Shown piece by piece: positions 16,090-24,885 of a DNA stretch of 64,000 bases (position 1 is its first letter; the number at the start of each line of letters is the position of its first letter). The translations under genes were made by a program, and so were the position numbers. The stretch lies in NCBI GenBank assembly GCA_963732225.1, contig CAVSYR010000005.1, positions 682,001 through 746,000 of the forward strand. Reading direction: 5' to 3'. The notes beneath the pieces were generated by a model, which saw only the letters and a list, made by a program, of their open reading frames with translations, was not told the origin of the DNA and did not search any database. Source of the DNA: VRUE01 sp963732225 (GTDB lineage: Bacteria > Actinomycetota > Thermoleophilia > Solirubrobacterales > 70-9).

Positions 16090-16749
16090 GTGGAAACCCA
16101 TACCGAAGCCCACCCCACCCGCAGGTCCCAGAGCGCCAACACCAGGCGCTATGACCGTATAGCGCGCACCTACAGCGTGCTTGAGCCGCTGTACCTGATC
16201 TTTCCGCCGGCCCGCCGCAGGGCCGTGGCAGCACTCGGGCTGAAGCCCGGCGACACCGTTCTGGAGATCGGCGCCGGCAGCGGGCGCAACTTCCCCTACC
16301 TGGTCGAGGCGGTCGGCCCGAGCGGGACGGTCGTCGGCGTCGATGCCTCGCCGGGGATGCTGGCCGAGGCGCGCAAGCTAATCGAGCGACGCGGCTGGTC
16401 AAACATCCAGCTGCTCCAGCAAGACGCCACCCAGCTCCAAATCGACCGTGACGTCGATGGCGTGCTCTTCAGCCTCAGCTACTCGGCCATGCCAGAACCG
16501 CGGGCCGCCCTGGCACGAGCCTGGGAGCGCCTGCGCCCCGCCTCGCGCGTCGTCGTCTTGGACATGGGCTTGACCCAGGGCGGCCCTTACCGTCTGCTCG
16601 ATCCAATCGCCCGCCTTCTAGTCAAGTACGCCCCTGGCGACGCCTACTCCGATCCATGGAGCGACCTCGCCGCATACGGCTCGGTCGAAACCAAGCGCTT
16701 CCTATTCGGCTTCTTCTACGTCAGCGCCGTCACAAAGCCTGAGAACTAG
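16090..16749 (+). CDS. SAM-dependent class I methyltransferase
   Basis: About 219 residues from GTG 16090; the start is uncertain because no clear ribosome site precedes any candidate. Motif I is VLEIGAGSGRNFPYL, motif II VVGVDASPGML (acidic residue for the SAM ribose), then LQQDATQLQ and GVLFSLSYSAMPEP. The UbiE/phospholipid-methyltransferase-like build and hydrophobic C-terminus suggest a lipid or quinone substrate. It is divergent from the Met/His lipoprotein gene, 94 bp away. Confidence 0.82.
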   Translation: METHTEAHPTRRSQSANTRRYDRIARTYSVLEPLYLIFPPARRRAVAALGLKPGDTVLEIGAGSGRNFPYLVEAVGPSGTVVGVDASPGMLAEARKLIERRGWSNIQLLQQDATQLQIDRDVDGVLFSLSYSAMPEPRAALARAWERLRPASRVVVLDMGLTQGGPYRLLDPIARLLVKYAPGDAYSDPWSDLAAYGSVETKRFLFGFFYVSAVTKPEN

Positions 16750-17553
16750 CGCTTCGACTTCTTCTTGTGCTTGTGCTTCTTGACGCACTTGCCGTGCTTG
16801 AGCTTCTTGCCCTTTTTGCACTTCTTCGGCTTGATCTGCGCCTGTGGAGACTGGAGTGCCAGGGGAGGAAGCGCCAGCGAAGGGATTGTTGGGATCGTCG
16901 GGGCAGAGCAGAGGCTGCCGACGCAGGCGGGCGGTTCGGTGCCGCCGCCTTCACCGTCGATTTCAGCGGTCATCGCGACCCACTGGTTGGGAACCGTCTG
17001 GGCCATCGCCGATCCGCCGTCGGCCACAGGACCCGCTTCACAGGTGAGGCAGCCGTACTGCCAGCCCAGGCCTTCGACGGCGGGAAGGGCGGGCTCCAGG
17101 GGGCTCGTGCTCGAGCGGAAGAGAGCGACGCCGACCATGTCACCGGCGGAGATCGGAACGCTGACCGGAAAGGTGTGGAGCGCGTTCTTTTTGGCAGTAC
17201 CGCTGGAGACCGCGTTCGATCGGCTGCACCGGACCGGAGCGGATCACTTTGTATTCCTTGCCCCCAAGCGGAGCCAGTACACGCAGCTGGACCGAAGATT
17301 CCGTTCCCACCGCATCGGTGTACAGCTGCCAGCTCGTGATCGTGCCGTCGGCGGGCGCGGTCAGCTGCTGCCCGGCCGGGCCCATCGTCGTGAAGATCAG
17401 CGAGCCATTTGGCCAGTTGATCGCCTGCGTGCTGCTTTCGGGACCGGGGTTCGTCGGCACCGGACCGACGATCGTCGCGGCCTGCGCCGTCGCTGGCACC
17501 ACGAGGGCGGCGGAGCAAAGAGCCGCGAGAAGCATGGTCGAGAGCCGGGTCAA
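16746..17553 (-). pseudogene. secreted protein with Lys/Cys-rich tail, interrupted by a frameshift
   Basis: The first part reads from ATG 17553: a signal peptide ending TAQA and then a beta-rich domain (INWPNGSLIFTTMGPAGQQL…). It stays in frame to about 17220 and meets a stop at 17140. The natural continuation (SNAVSSGTAKKNALHTFPVS…) is in another frame and runs to 16746. Because that frame has a TGA at 17244-17246, the break lies between there and about 17200; one extra base explains it. The tail (KPKKCKKGKKLKHGKCVKKH…) is a type common in secreted thermoleophilial proteins. The function is unknown. It may be a sequencing error or a decayed gene. Confidence 0.7.
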
Positions 17554-17610
17554 CAGGCGGCGGAAGGTACCAGCCCGATCGAGAACTGGGAGGTCAAAGC
17601 GAAAGCAAAG

Positions 17611-17684
17611 CGGGGCAGCCAGGACTCGAACCTGGAATCGCCGGTTTTGGAGACCGGTGCCTTAGCCAGTTGGGCCACTGCCCC
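17611..17684 (-). tRNA. tRNA-Trp (anticodon CCA)
   Basis: The minus strand folds into a 74-nt cloverleaf: acceptor GGGGCAG/CTGCCCC, anticodon stem CCGGT/ACCGG with loop CTCCAAA (anticodon CCA), T-stem CCAGG/CCTGG with loop TTCGAGT, discriminator G. The 3' CCA is not encoded. Confidence 0.95.
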
Positions 17685-17705
17685 GAGAAGGCCATGCTAA
17701 TTAAG

Positions 17706-17789
17706 TGCGGGCGGAGGGACTTGAACCCCCACGGGCCGAAGCCCACCAGGACCTAAACCTGGCGCGTATGCCAATTCCGCCACGCCCGC
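17706..17789 (-). tRNA. tRNA-Leu (anticodon UAG)
   Basis: 84-nt cloverleaf with acceptor GCGGGCG/CGCCCGC, anticodon stem CCAGG/CCTGG and loop TTTAGGT (anticodon UAG). The long class II variable arm (TGGGCTTCGGCCCGT) is typical of tRNA-Leu. The discriminator is A, the leucine identity base. CCA is not encoded. It lies 21 bp upstream of tRNA-Trp on the same strand. Confidence 0.95.
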
Positions 17790-17848
17790 GTGGCACCCGG
17801 ACGCACCGGGCTTAACGCGCGACCAATGCTGCGTCGCTTCTAGATTCT

Positions 17849-18391
17849 ATGATCGTTTGCGTGGCGGTAGGAGAGGTCAGGCCGGGCTACGAACTGTGGC
17901 GGCCGAATCGGGAAAAAGCCGGGTCGGTCACGACCAAGTTCGTGCTGGTCTTTTTGCTTGCCGCGACGGCCGCGCTCTCGGCCCTGATTGCGATCACCGG
18001 CTTCTCACTGATGACAGGCGGCGCCGGCATGGGGGTCATCAGCCTGATCTACGCCGCGCTCTACGCCTTCTTCGCCTTCCTCGTCTTCCGCTGGAGCCGC
18101 GGCATCCTCCCGGTCGCCGCCGCGCTCTCGATGATCCTGGCGATCCTCTGCGCGGTCGGCGCCAACAGCTGGTTCGCCCGTGACAAGGCCGGCTTCGACG
18201 AAGGGCTGCTCCCCTCCCCCGTGATCGGCACGCTGGTCATCATCCTCGCCCTGCTGCAGCTGGTCCTGATCGCCGTCGCCCTCTACGGCTTCAACCAGAA
18301 CTGGCACGTCGAGGAGGAGCGCCCGATCGGCTACGGCGAGGACTACGGCGCCGGTGCCTCGCCCGACGACGGCGCCCCGCTGCCGGCCTGA
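17849..18391 (+). CDS. multi-pass membrane protein, unknown function
   Basis: 180 residues with four predicted membrane helices (about 31-53, 60-80, 84-103, 127-150) and an acidic C-terminal tail. The conserved-looking start RPGYELWRPNREKAG precedes the first helix. The start is uncertain (ATG 17849 or GTG 17861). No enzymatic motif is present. It lies between opposing tRNA genes. Confidence 0.7.
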   Translation: MIVCVAVGEVRPGYELWRPNREKAGSVTTKFVLVFLLAATAALSALIAITGFSLMTGGAGMGVISLIYAALYAFFAFLVFRWSRGILPVAAALSMILAILCAVGANSWFARDKAGFDEGLLPSPVIGTLVIILALLQLVLIAVALYGFNQNWHVEEERPIGYGEDYGAGASPDDGAPLPA

Positions 18392-18405
18392 CTCGCGAGC
18401 CCTAG

Positions 18406-18488
18406 TGCCGGAGGCGGGAGTCGAACCCGCACGCCCTTTCGGACAATTGATTTTGAGTCAATCATGTCTACCGTTCCATCACTCCGGC
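18406..18488 (-). tRNA. tRNA-Leu (anticodon CAA)
   Basis: 83-nt cloverleaf: acceptor GCCGGAG/CTCCGGC, anticodon stem ATTGA/TCAAT with loop CTCAAAA (anticodon CAA), long variable arm (TGTCCGAAAGGGCG), T-arm GCGGG/CCCGC, discriminator A. CCA is not encoded. Confidence 0.94.
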
Positions 18489-18573
18489 GTCGGCCCAACG
18501 ATAGACAGAATGGGCGCGATCTTCCTGAGCGTCGCCGGCTCGTTCCACCGGGAATAGACTGCCCGCGGTCGAT

Positions 18574-19407
18574 ATGCGCATCCACCACCTCAACTGCGGG
18601 ACGCTCTGCCCCAACGGGGCGCGGTTGATCAACGGCGAGGGTGGGTTGCTCGAACAGGGCCGGATCGTCTGTCACTGCTTGCTGATCGAGACCGACGACG
18701 GCCTCGTCCTGCTCGACACTGGCTTCGGTACCGAGGACACGCGCAATCCGCGCCAGCTCGGACCCGTCTTCGCGATCATGCGGCCACGGGCGGAGCTCGG
18801 CGAGACGGCGCTGAAGCAGGTCGAGGGCCTCGGCTTCTCGGCGAGCGACGTGAAGCAGATCGTCACCACCCACCTCGACCCCGATCACTCGGGCGGGCTG
18901 CCCGACTTCCCGGACGCCGAGGTGCACATCTTTGGCCGCGAGCTCGACGCGGCGATGGAACCGCGTCTGCGCGATCGACCCCGCTACCTCCCCGTGCACT
19001 GGAAGCACAACCCGAAGTGGTTCCGCCACGACGGCGAAGGCGACGAGTGGTTCGGCTTCGGCGGCGTGCGCATCCTGCCCGACCTCGGCAGCGAGGTGCT
19101 GCTGATCCCGCTGGCCGGGCACTCGCTGGGCCACAGCGGCGTCGCGATCAAGACCGGCGAGGGCTGGCTGCTGCACTGCGGCGACGCCTACTTTCACCAC
19201 GACGAGCTCGCTTCTCCCCCCTCCTGCCCACCGGGCCTGCGCTTCTTCCAGAACCTCAACAACGCCGACCGGCGCCAGCGTCTCAGTAACCAGGAGCGAC
19301 TGCGCGAGCTGGTCGCCCGCCACGGCGAAGAGGTGCGGCTGCTCTGCTCACACGACCCGCAAGAGCTGGACCTGGCGCAGGCGGCCAGTAGCGCGGCCGC
19401 GGCGTGA
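18574..19407 (+). CDS. MBL-fold metallo-hydrolase (N-acyl-homoserine-lactonase-like)
   Basis: 277 residues. The metal site is clear: THLDPDHSGG (H-x-D-x-D-H) at about 106-113, then GHSLGHSG and CGDAYFHHDE supplying further His/Asp ligands. Overall order resembles AttM/AiiA lactonases, but many relatives act on other esters or thioesters. It overlaps the acetoacetyl-CoA synthetase start by 4 bp (GTGA), so a role in acyl or lactone catabolism with that enzyme is plausible. Confidence 0.85.
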   Translation: MRIHHLNCGTLCPNGARLINGEGGLLEQGRIVCHCLLIETDDGLVLLDTGFGTEDTRNPRQLGPVFAIMRPRAELGETALKQVEGLGFSASDVKQIVTTHLDPDHSGGLPDFPDAEVHIFGRELDAAMEPRLRDRPRYLPVHWKHNPKWFRHDGEGDEWFGFGGVRILPDLGSEVLLIPLAGHSLGHSGVAIKTGEGWLLHCGDAYFHHDELASPPSCPPGLRFFQNLNNADRRQRLSNQERLRELVARHGEEVRLLCSHDPQELDLAQAASSAAAA

Positions 19408-21383
19408 GCGGCGCGGCGCCCGAGAAGCTCTGGGAGCCGCCCGCAGAGCTGGTTGAGCGCTCGCGCCTGCGTGAGTTCATGGGCTGGCTGCGGGCCGAGC
19501 GCGGGCTCGGCTTCGCCACCTACGACGAGCTCTGGCAGTGGTCGGTCGACGACCTCGAGGCCTTCTGGTCGGCGATCTGGGACTTCTTCGGGGTGCAGGC
19601 CGACGGCGAGTACGAGCGAGCGCTGGGCAGCCGTGAGATGCCGGGGGCCGAGTGGTTTGCCGGCACCAGCCTCAACTACGCCGAGCACATCTTCGCCGGC
19701 AAGGATGACCGCGAGACCGCGATCCTGCACGCCTCCGAGCTGCGCGAGCTTGGCGAGCTGAGCTGGGGTGACCTGCGCGCCCAGGTCGCGGCTACCGCCG
19801 CCGGCCTGCGCGCCCTCGGGGTCGAGCGCGGCGACCGCGTCGTCGCCTACATGCCGAACATCCCCGAGGCGACCGTCGCCTTCCTCGCCAGCGCCAGCAT
19901 CGGCGCGGTCTGGTCGAGCTGCTCGCCCGACTTCGGCCCGGCCAGCGTGATCGACCGCTTTGCCCAGATCGAACCCAAGGTGCTCTTCGCGGTCGACGGC
20001 TACCGCTACGGCGGCAAGGACTTCGACCGGCGCGAGACCCTGGCCAAGCTGCAGGCCGAGATGCCGAGCCTGGTGCGCACCGTCGTCCTGCCCTACCTCG
20101 ACCCCGAGCCCGACCTCTCGCCGCTGCGCGACGCGATCCGCTGGGACGAGCTGCTCGCTACCGGCGAGGGCGCCGAGCTCAGCTTCGAGCGCGTCCCCTT
20201 CGATCACCCGCTCTGGGTTCTCTACTCCTCGGGCACAACCGGCCTGCCGAAGGCGATCGTGCAGTCGCAGGGCGGCATCCTGCTCGAGCACCTGAAGAAG
20301 CTCCACCTCCACGTCGACGCCCACCCGGGCGACCGGCTCTTCTGGTTCACCACGACCGGTTGGATGATGTGGAACTTCCTCGTCTCCGGCCTGCTGACCC
20401 GGGCCGCGATCGTGCTCTACGACGGCAATCCCGGCCATCCCGATACGGGCGTGCTCTGGGACCTCGCCGAGCGTGCCCAGGTCACGATGTTCGGCACCAG
20501 CGCCTCCTACATCGCCGCCTGCATGAAGGCCGGGGTCGAGCCCGGCGCCAATCGCGACCTCAGCCGTCTCAAGGCGGTCGGCTCAACCGGCTCGCCACTC
20601 TCACCCGAGGGCTTCGACTGGATCTACGAGCACATTGGCAGCGACACCTGGCTCTTCTCGACCAGCGGCGGCACCGACCTCTGCACCGCCTTCGTCGGCG
20701 GCTCCGCCCTGCTGCCGGTCTTCCGCGGCGAGCTGCAGGGGCGCGCCCTGGGAGCGGCCGTCGAGGCCTGGGACGAAGAGGGCAAGCCAGTGATCGACGC
20801 GGTCGGCGAGCTGGTCGTCACCGAGCCGATGCCCTCGATGCCGGTCTACTTCTGGGGCGATGAGGACGGCAGCCGCTACCGCGAGAGCTACTTCGAGATG
20901 TTCCCTGGGGTCTGGCGCCACGGCGACTGGATCGAAATAACCTCGCGCGGCACCGCGGTGATATACGGCCGCTCGGACTCGACGATCAACCGCTCGGGCA
21001 TCCGCATGGGCACCAGCGAGATCTACCGCGCCGTGCTCAGCCTCGACCAGATCGTCGACGCGCTCGTCGTCGACGTGCCCCGGCCCGGCACCGAGGGCTG
21101 GATGCCGCTCTTCATCGTCCTGCGCGAGGGCGCCGAGCTGGACGACGAGCTGCGCAGGGAGATCGCCAAGCGGGTGCGCGCCCAGTGCTCGCCGCGCCAC
21201 GTCCCCGATGAGGTCTTCGTTATCGAGGCAGTGCCGCGCACGCTCAGCGGCAAGGTGCTCGAGGTGCCGGTGAAGCGGATCCTGATGGGCACGCCCGCCG
21301 CGCAGGCCGCCAGCCGCGACTCGCTCGCCAACCCGGCGGCGCTCGACTACTTCACCGAGATGGCGGCGCGGCTGCCGAGCTGA
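19404..21383 (+). CDS. aacS: acetoacetyl-CoA synthetase (acetoacetate-CoA ligase)
   Basis: 659 residues, the usual length. ANL-superfamily motifs: A3 YSSGTTGLPKAIVQSQGG, A5 SGGTDLCTAF, A8 IYGRSDSTINRSGIRMGTSEIYR and the A10 lysine in PRTLSGKVLEVPVKR. The N-terminal segment EFMGWLRAERGL…YDELWQWSVDDLEAFW is typical of AacS rather than acetyl-CoA synthetase. It makes acetoacetyl-CoA from acetoacetate, ATP and CoA. The HMG-CoA lyase on the opposite strand produces acetoacetate, so the two probably form one route. Its 3' end overlaps the convergent PAP2 gene by 37 bp. Confidence 0.93.
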   Translation: MSGAAPEKLWEPPAELVERSRLREFMGWLRAERGLGFATYDELWQWSVDDLEAFWSAIWDFFGVQADGEYERALGSREMPGAEWFAGTSLNYAEHIFAGKDDRETAILHASELRELGELSWGDLRAQVAATAAGLRALGVERGDRVVAYMPNIPEATVAFLASASIGAVWSSCSPDFGPASVIDRFAQIEPKVLFAVDGYRYGGKDFDRRETLAKLQAEMPSLVRTVVLPYLDPEPDLSPLRDAIRWDELLATGEGAELSFERVPFDHPLWVLYSSGTTGLPKAIVQSQGGILLEHLKKLHLHVDAHPGDRLFWFTTTGWMMWNFLVSGLLTRAAIVLYDGNPGHPDTGVLWDLAERAQVTMFGTSASYIAACMKAGVEPGANRDLSRLKAVGSTGSPLSPEGFDWIYEHIGSDTWLFSTSGGTDLCTAFVGGSALLPVFRGELQGRALGAAVEAWDEEGKPVIDAVGELVVTEPMPSMPVYFWGDEDGSRYRESYFEMFPGVWRHGDWIEITSRGTAVIYGRSDSTINRSGIRMGTSEIYRAVLSLDQIVDALVVDVPRPGTEGWMPLFIVLREGAELDDELRREIAKRVRAQCSPRHVPDEVFVIEAVPRTLSGKVLEVPVKRILMGTPAAQAASRDSLANPAALDYFTEMAARLPS

Positions 21384-22066
21384 AGCGATCGCCGGCGCGA
21401 TCCGTCCCGCGTCGCCCGTAGACCCGCCAGCGCCGCGAAGCCCCAGCCCGCGGCGACGAGGATGCCGCCGAGCACATCGCTCGGGAAATGCCAGTCGAGC
21501 GCCATCACCGAGCAGCCAACCGCGACGACCAGGCCGGTCCCGATCAGCGCCACCGCCGGCCGCCACGCGCGCGGGACGACGAAGGCGAAGGCGATCGCAA
21601 GCGAGGCGACCGCTGTCGTGTGGCCGCTGGGAAAGGAGTTGGCGCCGATCTGTTCGGCACCGAGGAGCGCCTGGAAACGCGGGTGCGCGAGCAAGGCCTT
21701 GAAGAGCTGCGTGGTCAGGTTGGCGCCGGCGACGACGCAGAGAGCGGCGAGGGCAGCCCGCGGGCGGTGACGCGCCAGAGCGATCCCACAGGCGATCGCC
21801 AGCAGGGGGAGTAGGGCGGCGAGGTCGCCGAGCAGGACGATGCCCGCCGCGACCGAGCCGGTGCGGGATCCCCGTTCGGCGAAATGGCCGAGTACGACGG
21901 CATCGAAGTGCTGCACCGAGTCGGACTTGTGGACCAGGACAGCGAGGATCGCGAAGCCGGCAGCGCAGACAAGGCAGCCGGCGAGCGGGGCTCTGACGTT
22001 ACGTCCCAAGCCCGAAACGGTAGCGATGGGCTCAGGCAGGCGTGACCGGGTTGCGCCGCACGGCAA
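21347..22066 (-). CDS. PAP2-family membrane phosphatase
   Basis: Up to 239 residues; the start could also be a TTG near 22007, since the listed start lies inside the upstream carboxylase gene. Several membrane helices flank the acid-phosphatase motifs NSFPSGHTT (C2) and ALDWHFPSDVLGG (C3); a KALLAHPRF segment may be the remnant of C1. Family members dephosphorylate lipid phosphates such as phosphatidic acid or undecaprenyl diphosphate. It closes the SDR-to-carboxylase unit on the minus strand. Confidence 0.82.
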   Translation of the reverse strand: MPCGATRSRLPEPIATVSGLGRNVRAPLAGCLVCAAGFAILAVLVHKSDSVQHFDAVVLGHFAERGSRTGSVAAGIVLLGDLAALLPLLAIACGIALARHRPRAALAALCVVAGANLTTQLFKALLAHPRFQALLGAEQIGANSFPSGHTTAVASLAIAFAFVVPRAWRPAVALIGTGLVVAVGCSVMALDWHFPSDVLGGILVAAGWGFAALAGLRATRDGSRRRSLQLGSRAAISVK

Positions 22067-23552
22067 AGGAACGATCCTTGCCGGCGGTCATCGCAAAGCG
22101 CCTGATCAGGTCGTCGCGCAGCTCGGTCGGGTCGATCACCGCGTCGACGACGAGCTCGGAGGCCAGGTGGAGGAGGTCGATGTCCTCGGCGTATTCCTCG
22201 CGCTTCTGGGCGACGAAGGCCTCGCGCTCGGCCTCGTCCTCGATCGCCTGGATCTGGTTGTAGAAGACGGCGTTGACCGCCGCCTGCGGACCCATCACGG
22301 CGATCGAGGCGCTGGGCAGAGCGATGCAGCAGTCGGGCTCGAAGGCCGGCCCGGCCATCGCGTAGAGGCCGGCGCCGTAAGCCTTGCGCACCACCACCGA
22401 GATCTTCGGCACGGTCGCTTCGGAGACGGCGCTGATCATCTTCGCCCCGTGGCGGATGATCCCCTGGCGCTCGACCGCGGTGCCGATCATGAAGCCGGGC
22501 ACGTCGGCGAGGAAGAGCAGTGGCACGTTGAAGGCGTTGCAGGTCTGGATGAAGCGCGCCGCCTTGTCAGCCGAGTCGACGAAGAGCACGCCGCCGGTGT
22601 AGCGCGGCTGGTTGGCAACGACGCCGACGACGCGGCCATCGAGCCGTCCGTAGCCGACGATCATCTCCTTGGCCCAGCGCTTGTGCACGGGCAGGAAGCT
22701 CTCGGCATCGAGCAGCGAGTCGAGCAGCAGGTTCATGTCGAAAGGCCGGTTCTCGTCCGCGGGCACGATCTCGGCGATCGGCGTCCGCGAGGCGGGCTCG
22801 GCCGGTGGCGCCAGCGGCGGCTGCTCGCGCCAGTTGCCGGGCATGAAGGAGAGGTAGCGCTTGGCCAGGTCGATCGCCTCCTCGTCGGACTTGACCAGGA
22901 AGTGGCCGCAGCCGGAGACGCCGGTGTGCATCTTCGCCCCGCCCATCTCCTCCAGGCTGACCGTTTCGCCGATCACCATCTCCGCCATCCGCGGCGAGCC
23001 GAGGTACATCGAGGCGTTGCCGTCGCGCATGATCACGACGTCGCAGAAGGCCGGGATGTAGGCGCCGCCGGCGGCGCTCGGGCCGAAGAGCAGGCAGACC
23101 TGCGGCACCTGGCCGGAGAGCCGCACCTCGTTGTGGAAGATCCGCCCGGCGCCGCGGCGGCCGGGAAACATCTGCACCTGGTCGGTGATCCGCGCCCCGG
23201 CCGAGTCGACCAGGTAGACCATCGGCACCTGCAGGCTCAGCGCCCGTTCCTGGATGCGGAGGATCTTCTCGACCGTCTTCGGGCCCCAGGAGCCGGCCTT
23301 GACCGTGGGGTCGTTGGCCATCAGGGCGACGCGGCGGCCGTCGATCGTGGCCAGGCCGGTGACGACGCCGTCTGCGCCGAGTCCCTCCTTGTCCCAGTTG
23401 GCCAGAGCCGCCTCCTCGGCGAAGGAACCAGCGTCGACCAGCCGCTCGACCCGCTCGCGGACCGGCAGCTTGCCCTGTTCCTCGGTCTTCTCGTGATGGC
23501 GCTGCGGCCCCCCGGCGAGGGCGGCCTCGAGCGCCTCGGCGAACTCAGTCAT
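22032..23552 (-). CDS. acyl-CoA carboxylase, carboxyltransferase (beta) subunit
   Basis: 506 residues: two crotonase-like halves, with the acyl-CoA oxyanion loop SAAGGAYIPAFCD and the biotin-side segment PGFMIGTAVERQGIIRHGAKM. The whole chain resembles methylcrotonyl- or propionyl-CoA carboxylase beta. HMG-CoA lyase 11 bp upstream favours methylcrotonyl-CoA (leucine) use. A propionyl-CoA role would serve the ethylmalonyl-CoA pathway elsewhere in the window. No biotinylated alpha subunit is encoded here. Confidence 0.9.
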   Translation of the reverse strand: MTEFAEALEAALAGGPQRHHEKTEEQGKLPVRERVERLVDAGSFAEEAALANWDKEGLGADGVVTGLATIDGRRVALMANDPTVKAGSWGPKTVEKILRIQERALSLQVPMVYLVDSAGARITDQVQMFPGRRGAGRIFHNEVRLSGQVPQVCLLFGPSAAGGAYIPAFCDVVIMRDGNASMYLGSPRMAEMVIGETVSLEEMGGAKMHTGVSGCGHFLVKSDEEAIDLAKRYLSFMPGNWREQPPLAPPAEPASRTPIAEIVPADENRPFDMNLLLDSLLDAESFLPVHKRWAKEMIVGYGRLDGRVVGVVANQPRYTGGVLFVDSADKAARFIQTCNAFNVPLLFLADVPGFMIGTAVERQGIIRHGAKMISAVSEATVPKISVVVRKAYGAGLYAMAGPAFEPDCCIALPSASIAVMGPQAAVNAVFYNQIQAIEDEAEREAFVAQKREEYAEDIDLLHLASELVVDAVIDPTELRDDLIRRFAMTAGKDRSFAVRRNPVTPA

Positions 23553-23563
23553 CGAGGCGGAGC

Positions 23564-24484
23564 CTAACCGCGGTGCCAGTCCACGGGGCCGGCCGTAAGC
23601 ACGTGCGAGCCGAGCGGCCGCCCGAGCGCGCCTTCCGCCTCCCGCGACGCCGCGACCAAAGCCGGCAGGTCGATGCCGGTCTCAACCCCCATCTCGTGCA
23701 GCATCGAAACCAGGTCCTCGCTGGCGATGTTGCCGGTGGCGCCGGGTGGCACCGGGCAGCCGCCGAGCTCGCCGAAGCTCGACTCGAAGGAGTCGACGCC
23801 CTGCTCGAGCGCGGCGAGCACGTTGGCCAGCCCCTGGCCCCGGGTGTTGTGGAAGTGGGCGGTCAGCTCGACGCCGCCGAGCCGCTCGCGCGCCGCGGCG
23901 AAGAACTCGCCGACCTGGTGCGGGTTGGCCATGCCGGTGGTGTCACCGAAGCCGATCTCGCTGCAACCCGCGGCGGCGAGTCGCTCGGCGATCGCAAAGA
24001 CGCGCTCGGGCGGCACCTCGCCCTCGTAGGGACAGCCGAAGGAGGTCGAGATCACGCCCTCGCAGCGCAGCTCCGCCTCGCGAGCAGTTGCGAGGGTCCG
24101 CTCCAAGCCCCCAAGCGACTCCTCGATCGAGCGGTTGACGTTCTTGCGGTTGTGGGTCTCCGAGGCGGAGACGAAGACGTTGATCTCGTCGAAGCGCTCG
24201 CGCAGCGCCAGTGCCCGCTCCAGGCCGCGCTCATTGGGGATCAAGACCGAGAAGGCGACGCCATCGCGGCGCTGCACGCCAGCCAGTACCTGCTCGGCGT
24301 CGGCCAACTGCGGGATCACCTCCGGCCGCACGAAGGAGGTCACCTCGAGCCGTTGCAGGCCGGTTGCGGAGAGCTGGTCGATCAGCCGGATCTTCTCCGC
24401 CGTCGGAATCGTCTCCGGCTCGTTCTGGAAGCCGTCGCGGGGTCCGACCTCGCGGATCCGGACCTTGCTGGGCAGCGCGCTCAT
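23564..24484 (-). CDS. hydroxymethylglutaryl-CoA lyase
   Basis: 306 residues from ATG 24484; the frame stays open upstream only as a shadow of the thioesterase gene. Residues from REVGPRDGFQNE (metal/catalytic Arg-Asp) through VFVSASETHNRKN, STSFGCPYEGEVPP, GFGDTTGMANP and AHFHNTRGQGLANV (His-x-His metal ligands) follow the HMG-CoA lyase pattern. SFGELGGCPVPPGATGN carries the signature active-site Cys loop. It cleaves HMG-CoA to acetyl-CoA and acetoacetate, the last step of leucine breakdown. Confidence 0.92.
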   Translation of the reverse strand: MSALPSKVRIREVGPRDGFQNEPETIPTAEKIRLIDQLSATGLQRLEVTSFVRPEVIPQLADAEQVLAGVQRRDGVAFSVLIPNERGLERALALRERFDEINVFVSASETHNRKNVNRSIEESLGGLERTLATAREAELRCEGVISTSFGCPYEGEVPPERVFAIAERLAAAGCSEIGFGDTTGMANPHQVGEFFAAARERLGGVELTAHFHNTRGQGLANVLAALEQGVDSFESSFGELGGCPVPPGATGNIASEDLVSMLHEMGVETGIDLPALVAASREAEGALGRPLGSHVLTAGPVDWHRG

Positions 24485-24495
24485 CGGGACCGAGG

Positions 24496-24885
24496 CTACG
24501 CGGTCGGCGGACCGGCCTGGCCGACCACGCGCCGCTCGTGAGTGCCGACGCCGATCGTGCGCTCGCCTTCGCTCACCTCGACGTCGAAGCGCAGCTTGCG
24601 GCCTTCGACGACCTCGCGCAGGGTCGCGCGCGTGCGGCAGATCGCCCCCTCCGCGGCCGCCGCCACGTGCTTGATGCAGACCTCGAAACCGACCGTCGCC
24701 TGACCCTCGGGCAGGCGCTCGTAGGCGAGCACCTGGGCGCTGGCCTCCATCATCCCGATCATGCCGGGGGTCGAGAGCACGCCGGTGCCGATCGTGCCAC
24801 CGACGTCGGTGACCAGCGGCGGCGCCACCGTGAACTCGTCGCTGCGCTCGATCCCGGGGACGAGCTCCCCCACCGGCTCGGTCAT
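24496..24885 (-). CDS. hotdog-fold thioesterase (FlK-like)
   Basis: 129 residues, the length of FlK-type thioesterases. VGTIGTGVLSTPGMIGMMEASA matches the family core helix (segment GTGVLSTPGMIGMMEASAQ), and VGFEVCIKHVAAAAEG matches the following strand with its catalytic region. Its ATG overlaps the SDR stop (ATGA) and its stop is 11 bp from the HMG-CoA lyase start. It probably trims acyl-CoAs of the same pathway; fluoroacetyl-CoA itself is not implied. Confidence 0.85.
   Translation of the reverse strand: MTEPVGELVPGIERSDEFTVAPPLVTDVGGTIGTGVLSTPGMIGMMEASAQVLAYERLPEGQATVGFEVCIKHVAAAAEGAICRTRATLREVVEGRKLRFDVEVSEGERTIGVGTHERRVVGQAGPPTA

Noticed and set aside
17611..18488. tRNA cluster considered as an integration site of a genomic island
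   Set aside because: No integrase, no direct repeat of a tRNA 3' end and no change in base composition nearby.
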